DNA of 43,461 nt, from the NCBI GenBank assembly GCA_949742505.1, contig CATJPU010000209.1, positions 1-43,461 on the forward strand, written 5' to 3'. The notes beneath the pieces were generated by a model. That model ran no database searches. It saw only the letters and a list, made by a program, of their open reading frames with translations, and had not been told where the DNA came from. The translations under genes were made by a program, and so were the position numbers. Each line of letters opens with the position of its first letter. Positions within the stretch are counted from its first letter, which is position 1. Shown piece by piece: positions 42,490 to 43,461 of the stretch. The DNA comes from an uncultured Lachnospiraceae bacterium (GTDB taxonomy: Bacteria > Bacillota > Clostridia > Lachnospirales > Lachnospiraceae).

Positions 42490-43461
42490 TCACAGCATCT
42501 CATATAACTTAAGCAGTCGGTTCTTCACCCCGTCGCCGGCAAATACTGTCTCCGCTGCATTCCGCATCATTCGTATGATTTCCTCATCCGTAATTCCATA
42601 TACCCTCTGCACAAATTCTAATTCCTTTGACAGTGTGGTATTGCTGACAGTCCGGTTATCCGTATTCACCGTTACCTTAAGCCCCGCGTCTAAAAATTCC
42701 CGCAGCGGATACTCTGAGACACTTTCCACCGCTCTGGTCTGCAGATTACTAATCGGGCACATCTCTATCCCGATTCTTCTCTCCCTGCAGAGGGCCTGCA
42801 ATTCCTGATTTCCGCGCATGGCAATCCCATGTCCAATCCGCCCTGCTCCCGCATGGATGGCGCCGGCGATATTAACCGCATTGCCGCATTCTCCCGCATG
42901 AATGGTAAATGGCAATCCCAGCTTTCCAACCTCTGCAAAAAGGTTCCGAAATTCAGACATGGGAAACATGGCCTCCGCTCCTGCCAAATCCCCTGCGCAT
43001 ACGCCTGCTCCTAAGAACTCCCTTGCCGCCCGAAACATATTGCGGTTCGTTTCTTCACTGTGATGCCGCATGGCACATGCAATAACCTGGTATTCTACGC
43101 CAAATTCCTGTTTCCCCCTCTCCAGTCCCTCTAAAAGAGAGGCAAAAACCCGGTCCAGTTTCATGGATTCATGGGCCGGGTTCAGGGGTGCGAAGCGCAC
43201 CTCGGTATATACGACGTTTTCCTGTTTCATCTGGCTGATAAAATCATAACCGGCTCTTCTAAGACCGTCTGCATCCTCGATACAACTGCATGGCAGAACA
43301 AATTTATCCAAATATTCATTCAGGCTGGTACAGTCTGCCGCCACTTCAAGTTCGGATTCCGACACTTCTCGTCCCAGCTTTTCCTGCACAAATGTCCGGG
43401 AAAGAGAACCGTCCAGATGACAATGCTGCTCAATCTTCGGCAATCTTATCAATTCGTCTAA
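42490..43461 (-). CDS. add: Adenosine deaminase, N-terminus beyond window edge
   Basis: Deaminates adenosine to inosine. Visible zinc ligands and catalytic residues: HCHLDGSL near the start, TIHAGE with the proton-shuttling Glu, GHGIAM, and NTDNRTVSNTTL (the NTD metal site). About 320 residues are seen. The frame is open through the right edge (LDELIRLPK precedes), so the true start lies outside; a TTG at 43450-43452 is not convincing. With deoB 113 bases downstream it forms a purine-nucleoside salvage or catabolism pair. Confidence 0.93.
   Translation of the reverse strand, partial: LDELIRLPKIEQHCHLDGSLSRTFVQEKLGREVSESELEVAADCTSLNEYLDKFVLPCSCIEDADGLRRAGYDFISQMKQENVVYTEVRFAPLNPAHESMKLDRVFASLLEGLERGKQEFGVEYQVIACAMRHHSEETNRNMFRAAREFLGAGVCAGDLAGAEAMFPMSEFRNLFAEVGKLGLPFTIHAGECGNAVNIAGAIHAGAGRIGHGIAMRGNQELQALCRERRIGIEMCPISNLQTRAVESVSEYPLREFLDAGLKVTVNTDNRTVSNTTLSKELEFVQRVYGITDEEIIRMMRNAAETVFAGDGVKNRLLKLYEML

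Noticed and set aside
43450-43452. TTG as the start of adenosine deaminase
   Set aside because: The frame remains open to the window edge and the TTG has no ribosome site; the true start is probably outside.
1-43461. tRNA or rRNA genes
   Set aside because: No cloverleaf-like or rRNA-like sequence was noticed in the intergenic regions, though this was by eye only.

Overview
The window looks like chromosome of an anaerobic, spore-forming Firmicute, most likely a gut Lachnospiraceae (Blautia/Dorea/Mediterraneibacter type). Supporting genes are spoVAD and spoVAE, the diaminopimelate aminotransferase route (dapL with dapF), a glnA-ANTAR regulator pair, NiaR, a TM1266-family protein, and a TnpV-type mobile element. 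This is inferred from gene content and codon style, not from a database match. Nearly all genes are read on the minus strand.

Region 1 (1-4548) is a graveyard of mobile DNA next to the 3' end of guaA: a partial unknown gene, a frameshifted tnpV, a chimeric reading frame joining an integrase fragment to a mobilization-protein-like tail, a broken insertion sequence (DUF6431 protein plus DDE transposase), and an intact DUF1016/YhcG-type nuclease with remnants on both sides. A 43-residue membrane peptide with a strong terminator sits just after guaA.

Region 2 (4549-7488) holds a stand-alone ATP-pyrophosphatase form of GMP synthetase, then spoVAE and spoVAD without an adjacent spoVAC, then a 300-bp hairpin-rich repeat mosaic. 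Region 3 (7489-14243) is a Wadjet-like jetA-jetB-jetC cluster with no jetD, preceded by a SipW-type signal peptidase and a coiled-coil protein. Region 4 (14378-20041) is glnA, an ANTAR regulator, a small ORF, dapF and dapL, with a divergent diguanylate cyclase.

Region 5 (20120-27513) contains a TM1266-family protein, pyridoxamine kinase, a DMT exporter, a MATE pump, a small alarmone synthetase, a corrinoid adenosyltransferase, an EIIC-like membrane protein, NiaR and a small conserved protein. Region 6 (27524-33480) carries two ABC systems: a MacB-like ATPase and permease with a secreted, membrane-anchored partner, and a GntR-controlled ATPase and ABC-2 permease. Region 7 (33482-43461) has a possible GPP34-like protein, a GH42 beta-galactosidase, a DUF2130 protein, RecQ, a second copy of the 47-bp repeat family, an ArsC/Spx-like protein with an alkyltransferase-like protein, a dead RelE/ParE toxin, and the nucleoside-catabolism pair deoB and adenosine deaminase.

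The points most worth following up are the jetABC block without jetD, the split GMP synthetase with an operator-like palindrome on its promoter, the possible type I toxin after guaA, the NiaR-like site in front of an uncharacterised membrane protein, and the palindromic repeat family present at two distant loci.
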